NCBI GenBank assembly: GCA_019009955.1
Contig: CM032228.1
Location: 101,412,001 to 101,476,000 of the forward strand
Direction of reading: 5' to 3'
DNA: 64,000 nt
Source of the DNA: Riptortus pedestris
Lineage: Eukaryota; Arthropoda; Insecta; Hemiptera; Alydidae
Part shown: positions 44,635-55,084 of the stretch, piece by piece
How positions within the stretch are numbered: the stretch's first letter is position 1
Layout: every line of letters begins with the position of its first letter
Notes under the pieces: model-generated
The model's input: the letters and a program-made list of their open reading frames with translations, nothing else
The model's database searches: none
Told to the model about the DNA's origin: nothing
Made by a program: the position numbers and the translations under genes

Positions 44635-45181
44635 CCGTTAATATTCCAGTCAAAGAAAACATGTATAATACAATAGTTGTATAAAATGAAAAATTCAAAA
44701 ACATAGTTATTCGATATATTTCGAGTTTTTACATTATCCCCCCCCCCTCTAAAGCCCCTCAACCATTCTCTATTATGAGCTTTAGTTTTCCATGAGATGC
44801 TTTAATGTGGAGCGCAGTTGTAATAAAAAAAAAAAAAATCGTGTAGTTTACAAGGTAAAAACCTAAATGATGGCTTCACACCAAAAATTTAAGCTAGGAG
44901 GCTAATTTAAACTCTAAACAAAGTGGTTCAAGTTATAAAAGCTGCTATGGCATGAGCAGAATGGTTTTCTCAGGGCTTACAACTAAAAAATGCAAATATC
45001 TCGATCAATATTCAAGATAGAGTAGAAATATATATATAAAACAACACTGATATGGCATTAAAGCTGCAATTAGATTGGTCCTGTACGAGTTTTCAACCCG
45101 ACGGATAAGGATTGAGCCATTAACAAACTTGTTCTTTAGTTTTACTAGGAACGTTTAAATATCGAGCTTCGACGGAAACAA
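44609..45181 (-). mobile_element. Old HB-type relics
   Basis: After an A-run (44609-44634), CCGTTAATATTCCAGTCAAA and a C-run block (44739-44747) resemble the reverse HB middle. 44950-45181 has a second, clearer stretch (AAAAAATGCAAATATCTCGA, GATTGGTCCTGTAC, ATTGAGCCATTAACAAACTT, GTTTAAATATCGAGC). Both are diverged, and the 5' and 3' ends are missing. Confidence 0.5.
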
Positions 45182-45687
45182 AAACGTCCGTCACGCAGGA
45201 GCTGCGTTAACTAAGTAGATTTCCCACGTGAATCACGAATTTGCATCTATCTCAAAACGTAAGAGTTCAATGAGAACATTATTTGGGCTTTCAATAAATT
45301 GCTTAATAATTTAACAGCTTATTGCTAATATTACATGAGTAGGAGTAGGGGTTTACTGAAGGCCGAAAACTAAAAAATGCAAATATCTCCGATAATATTA
45401 AAGATAGAGAATAAATGTATATAACAATATTTATAGTACATTTCATTTGCAATAAAATTGGTTCTATACAAGTCTTCGATCCGGCGTATAATAACGGAGA
45501 TGTTTCGAACTTTCAAAATTCTCCCGTTTTAACCCCCCCTCCCCCTCCTCCCACTGGTTCGATTTCAGCCGTTAACGATCTCGACCTTTGGTTTTTATGA
45601 AACGCTTATATATCGAGTGTGGTTAAGATTAAATAAGAGTTTCGGCCGAAGAGTAACTGACAAGTATATACATACACACACACACAC

Positions 45688-45741
<54 letters not shown>

Positions 45742-45908
45742 TTACACATATATACATATAGATAGATCGATAGATTGATATAATTTTGAACGAACCTCAT
45801 TTTCGTCATCTCCTGGGTAGGATCGATGGACATTAGAAGAGATTTTTCGAAAATCGCGTCATGAGTACGACCTCAATAGCTGATTTTCCTTGAGGGAAAT
45901 CTGCTAAA
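45182..45908 (-). mobile_element. HB element, intermediate 3' part, complete
   Basis: GTCCGTCACGCAGGAGCTGC, AAGTAGATTTCCCACGTGAA, CCGAAAACTAAAAAATGC, a C-rich block and a diverged GTTAACAG region. The core is CA (45672-45688) then TA (45692-45736), CA, TA and GATA. The 5' end is TTTTCCTTGAGGGAAATCTG. The 3' third is of the same type as the copy at 15674. Confidence 0.85.
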
Positions 45909-45986
45909 ATTGCGATCGCTTGAGTATAACTTCACTATTAGAAATTGCTAACACCTTAGATGCGCTTTGGCACTTCTGATGCTAAG

Positions 45987-46045
45987 GGAAGTGTTTCAAA
46001 ACAGGAAGAAGAATTGTGTAACTCTTCCTGTTTTGAAGCGCTTCC
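45987..46045. repeat. Long hairpin, about 24-bp stem
   Basis: 45987-46011 pairs with 46022-46045. The two differences in the outer stem are G-T pairs, so an RNA would pair almost throughout, with a ~10-nt loop. Weak pairing may extend outward (GGC...TCTGA with TCAGA...GCC). It could be a small MITE-like inverted repeat or a microRNA-like precursor. There is no evidence of expression. Confidence 0.5.
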
Positions 46046-46139
46046 GTCATTGTGATCTCAGACGCCATGATTCATAGCTTATTCACTAGTAACTTTTGAT
46101 GTATGATAGAAGGTTATTTAGGGTGATAAGAAAAAGTGT

Positions 46140-47004
46140 TTTTTTTTTTTTTTATTTTTATATAATAACTAATTAAGTATAAGCTATGATCTATAGTTTA
46201 AAAAAAATTGGTTCTTTAAAATTTTTGGGTCTAACTCATAACAATTATTTCGAACCCCCCTCCCCCCCCCACGCCATCGTGGTCTAATTTCAGTCATTAA
46301 TGAGTACGATCTTTATTGATGAAAAAATGTAATTAAGAAGATTTGTAGAACATTACATTGTATTGGCTCAATACAAATTTTCATACCATTGGATATGTTT
46401 TAAATTTTATAAAATTTAAAACATCTCCGTTGGGTGCTCAGGTTGGCCGTGTGAGTTAGGGCGTTGGTCTTGATCTCGCGTGGTAGACCTAGAGTGGCGG
46501 GTTCGATTCCCGCCCTGGGCAGTAGAAATTTGTTTAGTGACGGACTCATTAAATAAATTCCTTAGGCCCACCCTGGCTAGAAAAGGGTGGTAACCTGTAG
46601 ATAACCCGTCCCAATTAGCCTTAGTAGTATAAAGTGGAGGTAAATAAATAAATAACAAAATTTTATATATTTCCCACCTCTCAACTCCCCCTCCCATGGT
46701 CCGTTGTCAACCATTAACGAACTTAATCTTTAGTTTGATATAAAAAGATTTTATTTGTTCTTTAACGATTTGGTTTATTGGTTCGTTTTCGATATTTAAC
46801 TGTGTGATTCAGGTCTAAATATCACATTAGTTAATAACTGGGAGGGGAAGATTTGAAAATTCCTAATACCTCTTTTATTATGAGCCCGATCGGAAAATGT
46901 TATAGAAACAATCTTATTTTAACTATTGATTCTCTACAATTGTTGATTTATATATTTTTTCGTAACAAATATTAAGTAAGTTATTACCACGATCTCGTTT
47001 TCAG

Positions 47005-47039
<35 letters not shown>

Positions 47040-47158
47040 GATACTACTCATCGAGTGTTTGTTTAGAATTAGAGGATGTATCGTGAGATAACATTACTAG
47101 TGTGTCATGCCAGCTCGTTGGAAATCTGGTTAGTTTACGCACCCCCTGCGTGACGCAC
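46140..47158. mobile_element. Compound old HB relic with SINE inside and a 3' end piece
   Basis: 46200-46395 and 46660-46760 read as reverse HB middle (C-run, TTTCAGTCATTAATGAGTAC, GTCAACCATTAACGAACTTA). 46395-46424 is an inverted junction of two HB middles, forming a perfect 30-bp palindrome. 46840-46960 reads forward. A long A-run lies at 47007-47038. 47121-47158 is a forward 3' end (GGAAATCTGGTTAGTTTACG, CACCCCCTGCGT), directly abutting the next copy. Confidence 0.5.
46431..46657 (+). mobile_element. tRNA-derived SINE (family S), copy 5 (best preserved)
   Basis: GGGTGCTCAGGTTGGCCGTG is the tRNA-like head with an A-box-like part, and GGTTCGATTCCCGCC (46499-46513) is a good B box, ending CCTGGGCA. 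The body follows: TTAGTGACGGACTCATTAAA, TGGCTAGAAAAGGGTGGTAA and ACCCGTCCCAATTAGCC. It ends with an AAATAAATAAATAA tail. The A/B boxes imply RNA polymerase III transcription. There is no functional tRNA fold beyond this head. Confidence 0.85.
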
Positions 47159-47159
47159 T

Positions 47160-47355
47160 GTTTTTAGCAGATTTCCCTTAAGGGAAATCAGCTATTGAGG
47201 TCGTACTCATGACGCGATTTTCGAAAATTTTCTTCAAATGTCCATCGATCCTACCCAGGAGATGACGAAAATGAGGTCCGTTCAAAATTATATATATATA
47301 TATATATATTCTCTCTCTCTATATATATATGTATATAGATATATATATTTATCTT

Positions 47356-47395
<40 letters not shown>

Positions 47396-48049
47396 CTGTT
47401 AACGCTCTAGCGGTCGCAATTTTTGTTTTATCGTTACGAAACTCGATATTTAACCGTTTTATGTAAAAAGACAGATCAAGTTCGTTAATGGCTGAAATCG
47501 GACCAGAGGGAGGGGGGGATTTTCGAAAATTAAAAATATCTCCGTTATTATGCATCGGATCGAAAAATTGTATAGAATCAATCTTATTGCAAATTAAATT
47601 TACTATAAATATTGTTATATACATTTATTCTCTATCTTTAATATTAACCGAGATATTTGCATTTTTATGAAGTCTGTGGTGGGGTATAGTTCGGATTATG
47701 TCGGCCATCTTCGTCATTTCTCGGCTCAGGCGGAGCTTCTTCTAACCTGGCGTTTTTAACCTTACCTTACCTTCCTTACTTTGTGAGATTTATGCAAATA
47801 CGTTTTGTTCATCCGCCACCCCCCCCCCCTTCTTTAGTTCTTGGACTACTGAAATTTGAGTTATTAAAATATAAATTATTCTTACAATTCAGAAGCCGTT
47901 TCAGTTGGGTATTTATTTTAATTAACTGAAAGATTTCTCTATATCTAATCACGGTGGTATTGTGTTACCAGTATGCAGATTTCTCTATTGTAAAACTTCA
48001 CAGGGGAAATCTGCTTAGTTTACGCAGCCCCTGCGTGACGGACTTTTTT
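47160..48049 (+). mobile_element. HB element, long form, complete
   Basis: Perfect palindrome (47168-47187), a TA/CT/TA core (47286-47390), GTTAACGCTCTAGCGGTCGC, G-run and ACCGAGATATTTGCATTTT. The long 3' part includes a C-run (47819-47829) and AATCACGGTGGTATTGTG. It ends GGGGAAATCTGCTTAGTTTA and the perfect hairpin ACGCAGCCCCTGCGT, then GACGGACTTTTTTA. It begins in the T-run that ends the preceding copy. Confidence 0.9.
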
Positions 48050-50788
48050 ATATGTATGTACTGCTGATGATGCACACAAAACGCTAACAAAAATCAGGCG
48101 CTGTGATTAAGACTGATAGATTGTTTAGTGTTCTAATTTCAGTCAGCACATTATTCTAAGGGAAAATAATCAGTAATTGCAAATCTGTTAAGTGTTTTTA
48201 CTATAAATATAGATCTTAATGCAGGATTGTAATCGTGAATCATCGAAGTGATCTTATTGTCGTGATATTATAACACCACTATCATCACTAAATAATAAAA
48301 ATAATTATCATATGTGGGGTATCAGAAATGATTCAGCTACTTGAAATATCTAACAGATATGGATTGTGGTGTGTGTGTGTGCGCGCGCCCGCTCGTGCTC
48401 TTGAGTTTGCGTAGGTCGGTCCGCTTGTTTGCATGCCTGAATGTATCAATATCGTTAATAATTTAATAAATTAATTAATTAATAAATAATTGTTGTTCTA
48501 TACATTTTTCTCTAATATAAAGAGGGTATTTGCATTTTTTCGGTTTAAGTCTTCGGCAATGGTCCCTTCCTTATGATATTTTCATTTTAGGGTACATAAC
48601 TAAACATTCCATATTCCACGTAAATCACAAGACTTCCATATATAGAGTTTCTACTAAGGGAGAAATAGGGAATAGCCTTGGTGTCATATTTACATCATTA
48701 CAACAATACTAGTTAATCTGTGTCACATTCACTATGCCGCCTGACGGAAATCTGGTTAACTAACGTAGTCCCTGCTTAATGGATGTTATGAGATATATGC
48801 CCTGTCGTAAATTGAGTATTTCTATTAACATCAATTAGATCCTCCATAAATTGATTAATTTCATAAAGGATTTTTTGCGTGCATGTGAATGTGGCGTGTT
48901 GAGGTATAATGTTCAACATATGTTTCGCTTGGTGCACATTCATTCACTTTACTGTCTTGCATGTTGTTGATGGAGTTGATAACGCTCTGCTAAATCTTTG
49001 AATAATCGTAAAATATAGCATGAAAATTTTGTTTTCACGTTATGTATATTCTAATATGTTTTTAATTATTCTCTTAGTTTTTGTACCGAAAAAAAGCTCC
49101 ATTCAACTCCCAAGTTCCTTAATTAATCCTACATGCGTATGTTCAGTTTAAATCTGTAGCCCTGTCTGGTTATGGTTCTTATCAACTAGAAGTCCTAATT
49201 TTCTTGAAAATGTAGACGGGAATATGGCTTGCTAATGTGCCTTGATTTCTACTCGAAACTATCGCAGAATAATAGTATTTGAGTAGTAACAAGCAGAATT
49301 GTAAAAATGTGTTAATGATTTGTTCCGTTTACAGTATATGAGTTAGCATCGAAAAGTACATTTAAATTAAATTTTCAAGTTCTTCCCTTTCTTTTGTGAC
49401 TGATACACGACGATAATGGTTTTAGAAATAGTAATAATTTTATCCTAGAGCAATTCCTCACTTATCGGCTATTGACTACACTTGTTATGTTTTAGCTGAA
49501 TGTTCTAGGTGTTTAAAAGTTGCAAATATTATAAATGTTTATACGGCGTGCGTCGCCATATCCTGTCCATTTGTACCATATTTAATGTCCGTTGTAAAGT
49601 ATATTTTTGTGAGGTGAGACCTCGCAATGCATATTTTCTTTACCGGTTCCCACAATTCATTCAACCTCTCACTTCCAACCCTTTTTCCCAGGATTCTTTT
49701 TCACTTTTTTCTTATCGATCCTCCTGCGATTCACTGATTTATAAAATCGATTTTACGGGTCTAAGCGGGGCTAAGATTGTTCTATCCGCAATGTCATTGG
49801 GTAACGCCCATGCAGAGTTTCGTCATAGACTATTTAATACCTCTTTAGATATTGAGCATTAGTTCAGCCTTTACACAGACAATTATGCTTTTAGTGTTAG
49901 GACACTTGTGATAATGAAAAAAGTATTTTTTTTCTTGGAACTTCAGTTTGTTTCATAAACTCATTGAATGTCAATCTTAACAGAAATTTATTTTATTTTC
50001 GTGCGTCATACTTGCCTCTGTCAATACTTGCGTTTTATAACGCAGGTAAAAAAAAAATTGTCTTCTATTTTGCACCTCAACGTTGAATTTTTTCCCCATG
50101 AAAATTAGTCTGAGCTCTGTGAGAATGTTATAGGGATCACTGCATTGTTGGTCATTCAATATTTATGTTACTTCCTTAATTGAGTTGTATAACTCTCCTC
50201 TCCTTTGTCTCCGACAGTTGTCCTTTCAAAGTCGGTATCCCTTCACTTCCGTTAATGCAGGATAGTATCCGAGTTGTAAATGATTAACTCACTAAGAAGT
50301 CGTTATCATTTTATTTATTAGTTGAGAAAAGCCTGAGGCTATTGGTAATAGAAGTCATTTTCAATTGGAAGGAAAATATTGGCAAGTCCAAGGGAATCGT
50401 TTTATTTATTTCAGGAGAGTCATTGCTCAATGTCGAAAGACCATTTTCCCCATATAATATTCACATGCGAGAGAGTCTTTAATACCTGGTGATCCGAACA
50501 ATCTGCTCAAAAATCTTGTATATCCGCAAAACGTGCTCCTACAACCTCTGCATATAAAGTTAGGCCTAATGAAACAGTTTGTAAAGGCTTTGCCTAAAGA
50601 TGTACCATGTTTCAAGTATCTCTGCCAATAATGTCCTCACATTTCAGCAGCTAAACTAAAAGAAGGTGTCTTAGTTGGGCCTGCTATTAGAAAATAGATG
50701 TGTGACGTAACTTTGAAAACACAATGACCTTAAATGAGAAAGAAGCATGGGTATCATTCGAGCAAGTCTTTAAAGAGCACTTAGGAAA
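48050..50788. other. No gene recognised; one dispersed repeat and one HB relic
   Basis: 48125-48300 is a repeat shared with 57600-57778 (listed separately). 48728-48790 is a diverged HB 3' end (CGGAAATCTGGTTAACTAAC, GTCCCTGCTTAATGGA). The 117-codon frame at 49509-49862 (plus) has no motif and a stop-rich neighbourhood. The rest is unrecognised. Confidence 0.45.
48125..48300 (+). repeat. Dispersed repeat D, copy 1
   Basis: TAGTGTTCTAATTTCAGTCA, GCACATTATTCT, AATTGCAAATCT and ATCGAAGTGATCTTATTG align in order with 57600-57778, and both end near CACTATCATC. There is no terminal repeat or coding sense. The element class is unknown. Confidence 0.6.
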
Positions 50789-51233
50789 TAAAAGCCTGTC
50801 ACGCAGGGGTTGCGTAAAGTAAGCAGATTTCCCAAATGAAGTAATACAATAGAGATATCTCCATACGAGAGCCGAACTGTTAAGGAAACGACCGAACTAG
50901 CTTTCGGCGGAAACGAATAGAACCGACCTTAATAAAAATGCAAATATGTTGGTTATTATTCAAGATAGAGAATAAATGCATTTAACAATATTTGTCGTAT
51001 ATTTAATTTCCAATTAGATTGGTTTTATACATTTTTTCGATCTGACATATAGTTACGGAGATATTTGGAAATTCCCCCCTCTTAACCCCCCCCCCCCTCC
51101 GACTATTCCGATTTCACCCGTTAACGAACTTGATCTTTCTTTTTACATAAAACGATTAAATACCGAGTTTGGTGACAATTAAACAAAAATTGAGACCGCT
51201 AGAGTGTTAACAGACAAATATATATATATACAA

Positions 51234-51266
<33 letters not shown>

Positions 51267-51396
51267 TTTGAACGGGCCTCGTTTTTGTTGTCATCTCATG
51301 GGTAGGATCGTTCTGAACATTTGAAGATATTTTTCGAAAATCGCGTCATGGAACGACCCCAATAGTTGATTTCCCTTAGGGAAAATTTCCTAAAAA
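50789..51396 (-). mobile_element. HB element, short form, complete
   Basis: Reverse orientation. GTCACGCAGGGGTTGCGTAA, AAGCAGATTTCCCAAATGAA, GCCGAACTGTTAAGG, CGAACTAGCTTTCGGCGG, a C-run block and TAGAGTGTTAACAG. The core is TA (51221-51229) then CA (51238-51263). The 5' end is TTTCCCTTAGGGAAAATTTC (palindrome damaged). Confidence 0.85.
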
Positions 51397-51399
51397 CAC

Positions 51400-51727
51400 T
51401 CAGACTATGTTTCTATTGTACGTAATATGTTAAACAAGTTTAAAAATGTAGGGTGGTTGATGAGCCTGAAAGTTCACTTTTTAAACAGCCAGCTAGTTTA
51501 CTTCCTGGAGAATTTGGGAGATGTTAGTGAAGAGCAACATTTTCACCAAGACATTAAATTAATGGAAAAACACTACCAGGGCTCCTGGAACATGAACATG
51601 ATAAGGGACTACTACTGTTGGTCACTTCACCGAGATGTTCAGTAAGCGACTCATCGCAGAAAAAGCTACACAAGAAATTTCAACCAAAAAAGAGAAAGAA
51701 AGTATAAACTAATTCCAGCTGGCAAGT
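51400..51727 (+). pseudogene. Decayed ORF of a dispersed arthropod protein family
   Basis: The frame reads SIVRNMLNKFKNVGWLMSLK, then VHFLNSQLVYFLENLGDVSE, then HFHQDIKLMEKHYQGSW and YYCWSLHRD. A stop at 51643-51645 follows, and beyond it the same frame continues ATHRRKSYTRNFNQKRERK to a stop at about 51727. I recognise the pattern 'MSLKxHFLxSxLxxFxENLGxVSxEQ...FHQDIxxMExxYQG...DYCWxLxRD...RKS' from uncharacterised proteins repeated in many arthropod genomes. Its role is not known to me. One to three residues after SEEQ appear to be lost. It starts immediately after an HB element, so the 5' part may have been replaced. Confidence 0.6.
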
Positions 51728-52639
51728 GACACCTATGTTAGCACATTACATCATTGTTGTAAGTAGCCGACTGCAAATACAAACAATGCATATGATTTAA
51801 AATAGTGACTCATTAGTTTTCACTTAGTACTGATTAGAGGTTTTATACTATATAATAATAATAAATAACACATTGCTCGATAACTATTTGTGATACAAAA
51901 AAAGCCAAAGCCAGATTTGGATTCAGCACAAAAAAAAAATCTATAGTGATCAGATAGTAAAGTAAAAAAGTTTACAAAAATATTTTTTTTTTGTTGTCCT
52001 GTGTTATTTTTATGATTTTAGTACCAAGTAATAAAGAGGTACTCCAGAACGCGCTGAGTCTATAATGCCGAATGTATTAGTGATTTTTATATATCTCCTG
52101 GTGAAAATAATATCCTGAATACTGAGAAATGTAATACCATAACTGGATGTAGCGTTGATCTTAGAGGGCTCGAAACGTTGCTATTGCAAATATTCTTTAC
52201 TATATCTAGAGTGAAATACGAAGACTTCAGAGACTAACTAGCTGGTGCCCTGAGGTCGCCTGTTGAGTGAAGCAGAAGTTGAAGAGCGTAGAATGAGTTA
52301 GAGTTGCTATTATCCTGGACACAATGACGTGTGCCAATCTGTAAAGAATAGACTTTCTGAGCCCGACTCGAGCCAGCATAGTGTATCAAAGGCATAGCAG
52401 TTGCAGCTGATATTTCTACAGAGAATTGAGGGTGGGTTTCTATAATTTCGAAATCAGTATGTTGTAAAACCCTTGAGTTGACAGTTAAAGGTTAGTATCA
52501 AGAGACCTACGGTAGTATGACTCCTTGTATATCATTATTAGGAGAACAATGAACAAATTATAAACTCCTCCTTTCTCAATACTTAAACAATATTATCCAC
52601 TATTATGTTTCATTTGGATTAGACTGTGCCGATGATAAA
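51728..52639. other. No gene recognised
   Basis: 52180-52480 is closer to balanced G+C, without an open frame. A/T homopolymers lie at 51932 and 51982. No repeat was identified. Confidence 0.4.
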
Positions 52640-53636
52640 ATTGAGGAGGGGGAAGTGAAAAACAAATCGCAACTTTGTTGTAAATTCATTTGTTATAACC
52701 CTATACATTTTATCTTTCGCCCGAGTATTAATCGAAATATATTTAGTTTTCGGCCTCCAATGAACTCCCATTCCTGCAAATCTCACATTAGGAAAAAATA
52801 TATCAATATCATTATTTCAAGCGTAACTACTACTGTTTTCAAATTATATGAAATAAATGTGTAAATTTATGGTGTGATGTTATTATTCCAGAAGCCTTAA
52901 TTTTGATTTAATTTCTTAATCAGCATAAAGATTTCAGTGATTGAGATAGAAATTATTCTGATTCATTATAAATTACAGTAGTAGATATAGTAAATATTTT
53001 TCAATAAAATTAATATTTTATGTTCAAATATTTATTTATTTATTAGAGCTTGGCAGCTTTGGCGATGTTGCTCTGAACAAAACCTTCGTAACTTAAAAAA
53101 CAAAACAAATAAAACACAAATGAAAACAAAACAATCCAAAAAAACTAACAAAATTAAACAAAAACAGAAAAGGAAAAAAAACAGATAAAGAACACGAAAC
53201 GCAAAAGGAACACAAACCAGAAAAGGAACACAGAACACAAAAGGAACACGATACATAAAAGGATCACAAAACAGAGAGAAATTAAATACAAAAACTGAAT
53301 GAAATACAAAGACGGAACTCGAATATATTTCCGGAAACGGAAATATTCAGATATACACGTATTTCAGTAATTGTTTTTCTTTCCGGTGAAGAATAATTCT
53401 ATCTATCTGTTCAGCGCTGAGTGGTTGGCGGACTTGTTTGTTTACAATTCAGACTCCTTCCGTTGGGAGGTTATTAAAATTGATTGAAAAATATATCATT
53501 ACCGTTTGTATTTATTAATATTAATAATATTCACGGTGGCGTTAAGTGTTACCAGCATGTAGTTTTATCTGTTGCAAAGCTTCAAGAGGGAAATTTGCTT
53601 AGTTTATGCAGCCCTTGCGTGACGATCTTTTTTTTT
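52640..53636 (+). mobile_element. HB element, long form, 5' truncated, with a 309-bp insertion
   Basis: Matches the long form from CGCCCGAGTATTAATCGAAA (about 52720) through ACAGTAGTAGATATAGTAAA and GGACTTGTTTGTTTAC. It ends GAGGGAAATTTGCTTAGTTT, ATGCAGCCCTTGCGT and GACGATCTTTT. It is interrupted at 53032-53340 by an unrelated insertion with a 6-bp duplication. Confidence 0.7.
53032..53340. mobile_element. Insertion of unknown class with AAATAT duplication
   Basis: AAATAT at 53026-53031 and 53341-53346 flanks 309 bp absent from the equivalent place in the long HB copy at 27673. The left end is (TTTA)n then GAGCTTGGCAGCTTTGGCGA. The rest is an A/C-rich array of AAAAGGAACACA-type units (53150-53275). 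Read on the minus strand it ends in a (TAAA)n tail, so a retroposed sequence is possible. Confidence 0.5.
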
Positions 53637-53639
53637 TCA

Positions 53640-53767
53640 CTCGAAAATAAACCGAGTTATTTGTATTTCTTAGTTTTCAGTCCTTAGCTAATACCCATTT
53701 CTACTATTGCGGGATTTGCCTAAAATATTTGTATTGTGATTATAAATGAACTGGCTCAAGAAAATTA
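53640..53767 (+). mobile_element. HB element fragment (middle)
   Basis: AAAATAAACCGAGTTATTTG, TTAGTTTTCAGTCCTTAGCT and ACCCATTTCTACTATTG match the long-form middle, directly after the 3' end of the preceding copy. It is cut by a SINE at 53768. Confidence 0.55.
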
Positions 53768-54063
53768 TTGGGGCTCCGGTTAGCAATGTTAGTTAAGTTA
53801 AGGCGTTGATCTTAATCTCAATTGGTAAACCGAGAGTCGTAGTTTGATTCTCGCCTGAGCAATAGTAATTTATTTAGTGTCGAACTCAATAAAGAAAATC
53901 CTTAGTCTCACCGTGGCTAGAAAAGGGTGGTAACCCATATATAACCTTGGAGAGAAGAAAACGTCCAATTCTTCACAGGTTTTTGCAACACTCTGTGAAA
54001 CTATATATAACCCACCCCAATTAGTTTCCGGTAGCACAATGTGATCGTTATTAAATAACATTA
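53768..54063 (+). mobile_element. tRNA-derived SINE (family S), copy 6, with a small insertion
   Basis: GGGGCTCCGGTTAGCAATGT is the head and GTTTGATTCTCGCCTGAGCA the box B region. The body includes GGCTAGAAAAGGGTGGTAAC. A 57-bp insert (53947-54003) is flanked by TATATAACC on both sides (53938-53946, 54004-54012), after which the SINE resumes (CACCCCAATTAG). It is diverged. Confidence 0.7.
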
Positions 54064-54339
54064 ACAGGAAAAACATCTATGGAATGTTATTTTTATTTTG
54101 TTTAACCTCGCTCCAAGGAGGTGTAATTTTATGGCTCTTCGGAATTCATGTTTTCTTCAAAACAACATGTCTTCAATATAACTAAGGGTTATTTTAACTA
54201 ATAAGAATATATTTTTATCAATACCAAAAAAAATCCCTTTAAGAGCAATGAAAACATTCTGAATCACCACAACAAGTTGAATTGAAAATAAGTCAAGGTT
54301 GGAAGTTGTAAATGAGGTATTTGAAAGCTAGTCTGTTCA
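54064..54339. other. No gene recognised
   Basis: A+T-rich, no feature seen. Confidence 0.4.
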
Positions 54340-54530
54340 AGGCTACGTAGAAAAGCGTTTAGGGATGCTTATTAGACACATCTTAAGGAACAACATTTTA
54401 CGACAAATTGAAGGTAAGATTATTGGCCATATGGGAAATGAAAAGGCTAGGAAATCATATGTCGTTTGCTTCAAGCATATATTGAATTTTAATAAGCCTA
54501 CCTATAGCCACACGGAAAGAATATGTTACG
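54340..54530 (+). pseudogene. LINE ORF C-terminal fragment
   Basis: The frame MLIRHILRNNILRQIEGKII then GHMGNEKARKSYVV (about 54377-54478) resembles the region after the reverse transcriptase in several arthropod LINEs ('GHILRNxxLLxxIxEGKI-EGKxGRGRxRKSY'). It is short and without start or end. The clade cannot be fixed. Confidence 0.45.
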
Positions 54531-54600
54531 ACTGAAGGAACTCAATGGGGCATTTTACTATTCTCACCGCAATCCATCAATGTAGCTCCGTGTTTTTGAG

Positions 54601-54603
<3 letters not shown>

Positions 54604-54642
<39 letters not shown>

Positions 54643-54648
54643 TATAAA
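54604..54648. repeat. (TA)n microsatellite
   Basis: About 18 TA units with AAA interruptions at the right end, followed by ATTTCATTAATGACTGAAAT, which resembles an HB block. This may be the remains of an HB core. Confidence 0.85.
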
Positions 54649-55084
54649 TTTCATTAATGACTGAAATCAAACCAGTAGGAGCCCCAATTACCATTTTATC
54701 CTAATTTCATCATCCTTTACCACCCAGTAACCCATATTGATCATCTGATTAGACGAAATAGTTGTTTCCATTCCCATAGGAGAGAAAAGGAATATTTCCT
54801 GGGCTTGAGTTGGCGCTGTAATACAACTGAGGAAATTTAATTTGCTGGCCTTTTTTTCACGGTTCACGGTTTCAGCTCCTTTTTTTCTTAATGGGTTGAA
54901 TTACTAACCAACGACTTCTTAGTATATTTAACGCTTTTATCAGATGATTAGTTTTATGTAGAACGCGGTACATAGAAATGGGTGTGACAAATACAGTTTA
55001 CAAATTTAGTACTTACAATTATAAATAAAAATATTGAATGGACCTTGGAATATTGAATGGATATATATACACTTTCTATTACCT

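Noticed and set aside
46431..46520. Possible tRNA gene
   Set aside because: The A and B boxes belong to the SINE head. The same head and body recur at five other places, with a shared body after the tRNA-like part.
49509..49862. 117-codon plus frame
   Set aside because: No motif, membrane pattern or similarity recognised. The length is not exceptional for this much A+T-rich DNA.
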